Origin: Dysgonamonadaceae bacterium
GTDB taxonomy: Bacteria > Bacteroidota > Bacteroidia > Bacteroidales > Azobacteroidaceae
Assembly: GCA_031272075.1 (NCBI GenBank)
Contig: JAISUK010000072.1
Coordinates: 1 to 53,549, forward strand
Direction: 5' to 3'
Length of the DNA: 53,549 nt
Both the position numbers and the translations under genes were made by a program. Shown in pieces: positions 51,081 through 53,549 of this stretch. Below the pieces are notes generated by a model. The model made no database searches and was not told the origin of the DNA. It was given only the letters and a program-made list of their open reading frames with translations. Every line of letters begins with the position of its first letter. Position 1 is the stretch's first letter.

Positions 51081-51659
51081 ATGGAAAATCAAAACAAACA
51101 TTTCAGCGATGATAATACATCCGACGAAGCGGATCGGCTTCTGTTGGCATCGTTTCTGAAAAACGATGAGCAAGCGTTTGTCGCCCTGTATCATAAATAC
51201 GTAGACGAATTGTTTGCTTATGGTTTGGGGCTGGGTTTTGAACGCGAAAACATCAAAGATGCCATTCAAGACACGTTTTTCAAATTCTATATCAATAAGC
51301 AGCAATGGAAAGGCGTCACTCGCCCCAAATACTATCTGCTCGGCATGTTGCGAAACCGGCTGATCGATCTCTACCGATCCGTAAACAAAGAAAATGCGAC
51401 TGCGGTTGCCGATATGCCTTTCCAATTGGAAACCTCCGTTTTGGATGACATCATCGAACGGGAAGAAAAACATGCATTGGAACAGCGGGTCGATCTGTTG
51501 CTCGACCTGCTGACCGAACGGCAAAAAGAAGCGGTATACCTCCGTTTTATTCAGGAATTGGAATATGAAGAGATCGGCAAGATGCTGCAAATGACGGCGC
51601 CCGCGGTCAGAAAACTCGTCTCCAGAGCCGTGAAGCGCATGCGCGGTGAAGATTTTTGA
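51081..51659 (+). CDS. ECF-type RNA polymerase sigma factor
   Basis: The 192-residue protein has sigma region 2 (about 20-95, DEQAFVALYHKYVDELFAYG and IQDTFFKFYINK, then YLLGMLRNRLIDLYR). Region 4 follows (about 130-185, LTERQKEAVYLRFIQELEYE and MTAPAVRKLVSRAVKRMR), with no region 3, as ECF factors have. With the FecR gene 72 bp downstream and the STN-bearing SusC receptor after it, it forms a trans-envelope signalling set: ligand at the receptor, FecR, sigma release, transcription. It follows rhaA by 26 bp. Confidence 0.92.
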   Translation: MENQNKHFSDDNTSDEADRLLLASFLKNDEQAFVALYHKYVDELFAYGLGLGFERENIKDAIQDTFFKFYINKQQWKGVTRPKYYLLGMLRNRLIDLYRSVNKENATAVADMPFQLETSVLDDIIEREEKHALEQRVDLLLDLLTERQKEAVYLRFIQELEYEEIGKMLQMTAPAVRKLVSRAVKRMRGEDF

Positions 51660-51731
51660 AAAAATGGGAACAAAATAAAATTCCATCCGTCTATCCGGTA
51701 GAAAAACGTCAATTATGCCGAATAGACGATC

Positions 51732-52757
51732 ATGAAACAATTAAACAAACAAGCGCTTTCTCCCGAAGAGAAAGAAGACATACTGCAACAGGTCTACGGA
51801 ATGGTAGAACGACACAACCGGAAAAAACAACGGTTGCGTTATCTCGTTTTCTCAGCTGCGGCTGCGGCTTGCATTGCCACACTTTTGCTGTTCTTCAGCC
51901 CGTCGCTGTTTAATCTCAACAGGCATGCAGCAATCGACGATTTCACCTCTACCTCGCCGGACAACTCCGAAAGTCCGAACGAAATCCAATTATTGCTGGG
52001 GAACAATAAAACCATCACAATAGAAAACGAAGCTTCCCTGGTGTACAACGCACAAGGCGAGATCGTGATCGATGCATCCGGCGGACAGCTCAAAGCCGCC
52101 AACCAACCATCGGGCGTCACGGAAATGAACACCTTGATTGTCCCCAAAGGCAAACGTCTGAACCTGACTTTGGCCGACGGATCGAAAGTATGGGTGAATG
52201 CCGGCACCACCCTCCGCTTCCCCAATGTATTCGCATCCGACAAACGGGAAATACGGGTCGATGGGGAGATTTTCATCGAAGTGACCCGCAACGAAGCACA
52301 GCCGTTTTTTGTGCAAACTTCACGTATGAAGATCGAAGTGCTCGGCACCCGATTTAATGTGACCGCCTACCGCGAAGATGCCGAACAGTCCGTTGTCCTG
52401 GTGGAGGGAAGCGTAAACGTCGAAGTGCAAAACCGTAACCTCCGCCTGTCGCCCGCCCAAAGGCTTTCCGCATCGGATGAGAACATCTCCACACAAACGG
52501 TAGATGTCTACGATTATATCAGTTGGAAAGACGGGGTACTGCAATTCGCCGGCGAACCGCTTTCTGCCATCCTGCTCCGCTTGTCACGCTATTACGATGT
52601 GTCGATCGTTTGCGACGACCCGCATGTGAATGTGCAGAAATGCCACGGCAAGCTGGTCTTGTTCGACGATATCGAAAATGTGCTGCAAACGATTTACAAT
52701 ACGATTCCGATTGATTATGAAATGCAGGAGGACAAAATAGTGATTAGTAAACGTTAA
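51732..52757 (+). CDS. FecR-family anti-sigma factor
   Basis: The 341-residue protein has a cytoplasmic N-terminus (about 1-36) and one transmembrane helix (about 37-60, YLVFSAAAAACIATLLLFF). The periplasmic FecR domain follows (about 135-235, TLIVPKGKRLNLTLADGSKV, VNAGTTLRFPNVF and VLGTRFNVTAY), then the C-terminal DUF4974 region (about 265-341, YISWKDGVLQFAGEPLSAIL). It holds the ECF sigma factor until the STN domain of the neighbouring receptor signals. Confidence 0.93.
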   Translation: MKQLNKQALSPEEKEDILQQVYGMVERHNRKKQRLRYLVFSAAAAACIATLLLFFSPSLFNLNRHAAIDDFTSTSPDNSESPNEIQLLLGNNKTITIENEASLVYNAQGEIVIDASGGQLKAANQPSGVTEMNTLIVPKGKRLNLTLADGSKVWVNAGTTLRFPNVFASDKREIRVDGEIFIEVTRNEAQPFFVQTSRMKIEVLGTRFNVTAYREDAEQSVVLVEGSVNVEVQNRNLRLSPAQRLSASDENISTQTVDVYDYISWKDGVLQFAGEPLSAILLRLSRYYDVSIVCDDPHVNVQKCHGKLVLFDDIENVLQTIYNTIPIDYEMQEDKIVISKR

Positions 52758-52813
52758 ACATGAAATAGTATTAAAATATAAATTAATGCGTATGAGATAG
52801 TTATAAAAGAAAT

Positions 52814-52840
52814 GCCGGATAATCTGGTACATTACCCGGC
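52814..52840 (+). promoter_or_regulatory. hairpin between the FecR and SusC genes
   Basis: GCCGGATAAT (52814-52823) pairs with ATTACCCGGC (52831-52840) with one mismatch around the loop CTGGTAC. No T-run follows on the plus strand, so it is a poor terminator. It may be an mRNA processing or stability structure between the anti-sigma and receptor genes. Confidence 0.5.
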
Positions 52841-52895
52841 AAGCGATTTCAAAGTAAATTCATTACAGACAAACTTATAAAATCATTGCAAATAT

Positions 52896-53549
52896 ATGAA
52901 AATAAATCATTGTGTGAAAAAGATCACGATTTGTGATCTGTATTGCGTCTTTCGTATGATGAAAATCCTGTTAATTTTATTCATGTTGGGAATCGGGAAT
53001 GCCTTCTCCGGCATCTACTCCCAAAATACGCTACTCTCGCTCGAAATTAACCGACAATCCATCAAAGAAGTGCTGGGTGAGATCGAAAAAAAATCGGAAT
53101 ACGTGTTCTTCTTTTCAGAAAACACCCGCAAAGAACTTGACAAAAAAGTCAATATCCATGTCGTTTCCAAAACATTGAATGTCATCCTTGACCAATTGTT
53201 CAACGAAACCGACCTGGTTTACACCATCAACAACCGTCAGGTGTCGATCGCCAAGTCAGGTAGACAAACCCTGCCTGCGGATTCACTGCAACAAACAAAA
53301 AAAGTCTCCGGTCGCGTCGTTGATCAGGAGGGATCTCCTTTGATAGGCGTCACAATACTCGTGAAAGGCACCCAGCAAGGGGCTATCACAGATGTGAACG
53401 GGGAATTTCAGTTGACCGCCGACGAGAATGCCGCCTTGCTGTTTTCTTATGTCGGATTCGAAAACGCAACCTACCCGCTCGCGAAACTGCCGAAAACGAT
53501 TGTGCTCAAGGAACAGTCGGGGATGATCGAAGAAGTGGTGGTGACGGGG
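52896..53549 (+). CDS. SusC/RagA-type TonB-dependent receptor with STN signalling domain (5' part, cut by window end)
   Basis: The first 218 codons are present. A signal region ends near GNAFSGIYSQ. An STN domain follows (about 45-105, LEINRQSIKEVLGEIEKKSE, YVFFFSEN), which contacts FecR in the periplasm. A carboxypeptidase-regulatory-like domain comes next (about 125-205, SGRVVDQEGSPLIGVTILVKG, ITDVNGEFQL), then EEVVVTG, where the plug begins. Two starts are possible: ATG 52896, giving the 20-residue extension common in this class, or ATG 52956 directly before MKILLILFMLGIG. A SusD gene would be expected next, outside the window. Confidence 0.92.
   Translation, partial: MKINHCVKKITICDLYCVFRMMKILLILFMLGIGNAFSGIYSQNTLLSLEINRQSIKEVLGEIEKKSEYVFFFSENTRKELDKKVNIHVVSKTLNVILDQLFNETDLVYTINNRQVSIAKSGRQTLPADSLQQTKKVSGRVVDQEGSPLIGVTILVKGTQQGAITDVNGEFQLTADENAALLFSYVGFENATYPLAKLPKTIVLKEQSGMIEEVVVTG
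52913..52939. promoter_or_regulatory. overlapping palindromes at the SusC 5' end
   Basis: TGTGA-N6-TCACG (52913-52928) resembles a CRP-family site, and AGATCAC-GATTT-GTGATCT (52921-52939) is a perfect 7-bp inverted repeat. They lie in the coding sequence if ATG 52896 is used but upstream of it if ATG 52956 is used. Function is uncertain. Confidence 0.3.

Overview
The window looks like a chromosomal segment from a Bacteroidales bacterium (Bacteroides, Parabacteroides, Tannerella or Dysgonomonas type). The evidence is a SusC-type TonB receptor behind an ECF sigma/FecR pair, a GH92 mannosidase lipoprotein, a Bacteroides-like serine palmitoyltransferase, a CCDC81-type HU plus SPOR protein, a trp operon in the order B-E-G-D-C-F-A, and many upstream regions carrying the Bacteroidetes -7 box TAnnTTTG in place of a TATAAT box and Shine-Dalgarno sequence. 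No rRNA, tRNA, CRISPR array or transposase gene was recognised.

Layout. 0.1-3.5 kb: a TonB-dependent receptor (-) and a small outer-membrane barrel (+), divergent across a 319-bp regulatory gap. 3.6-10.0 kb, all (-): a carboxyltransferase-type enzyme with a degenerate biotinyl domain, then a Nudix hydrolase, a GH92 mannosidase and an ABC exporter. 10.5-18.1 kb (+): sppA, an M16 peptidase, lpxK, a purine nucleoside phosphorylase and thiL, mostly overlapping. 18.1-21.3 kb (-): a type IIG-like adenine methyltransferase gene broken by a nonsense codon and a homopolymer frameshift. 21.4-28.2 kb (+): the complete trp operon with a leader peptide holding tandem Trp codons and a terminator/antiterminator attenuator. 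28.3-31.9 kb: a small membrane protein, a DivIC/FtsB-like protein, dnaX and spt. 32.2-44.9 kb (+): a surface polysaccharide cluster (export lipoprotein, chain-length protein, flippase, probable polymerase, six glycosyltransferase-type genes), interrupted by an AlbA_2/ATPase gene lying between 33-bp direct repeats. 45.0-49.6 kb: an HU/SPOR protein, recG, ispD and a cyclophilin. 49.8-53.5 kb (+): L-rhamnose isomerase, ECF sigma, FecR anti-sigma and the 5' part of a SusC receptor cut by the window end.

Most unusual structure. (1) A 95-96-nt intergenic element occurs three times: between the carboxyltransferase gene and sppA, inside the trp operon between trpG and trpD, and before rhaA. Each copy has the same nested inverted repeats, a variable 6-nt loop, a strictly conserved right half and TGAAA at both ends; I cannot assign it to a known family. 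(2) The AlbA_2 gene sits in the 3' end of a glycosyltransferase gene, and the displaced 3' end, still in frame and still overlapping the next gene by ATGA, is visible on its far side. (3) The trp attenuator can be read base by base.

Promoter calls are consensus matches by eye (TTTG, 19-21 nt, TAnnTTTG). Product names rest on motifs and remembered family resemblance; no database was searched.
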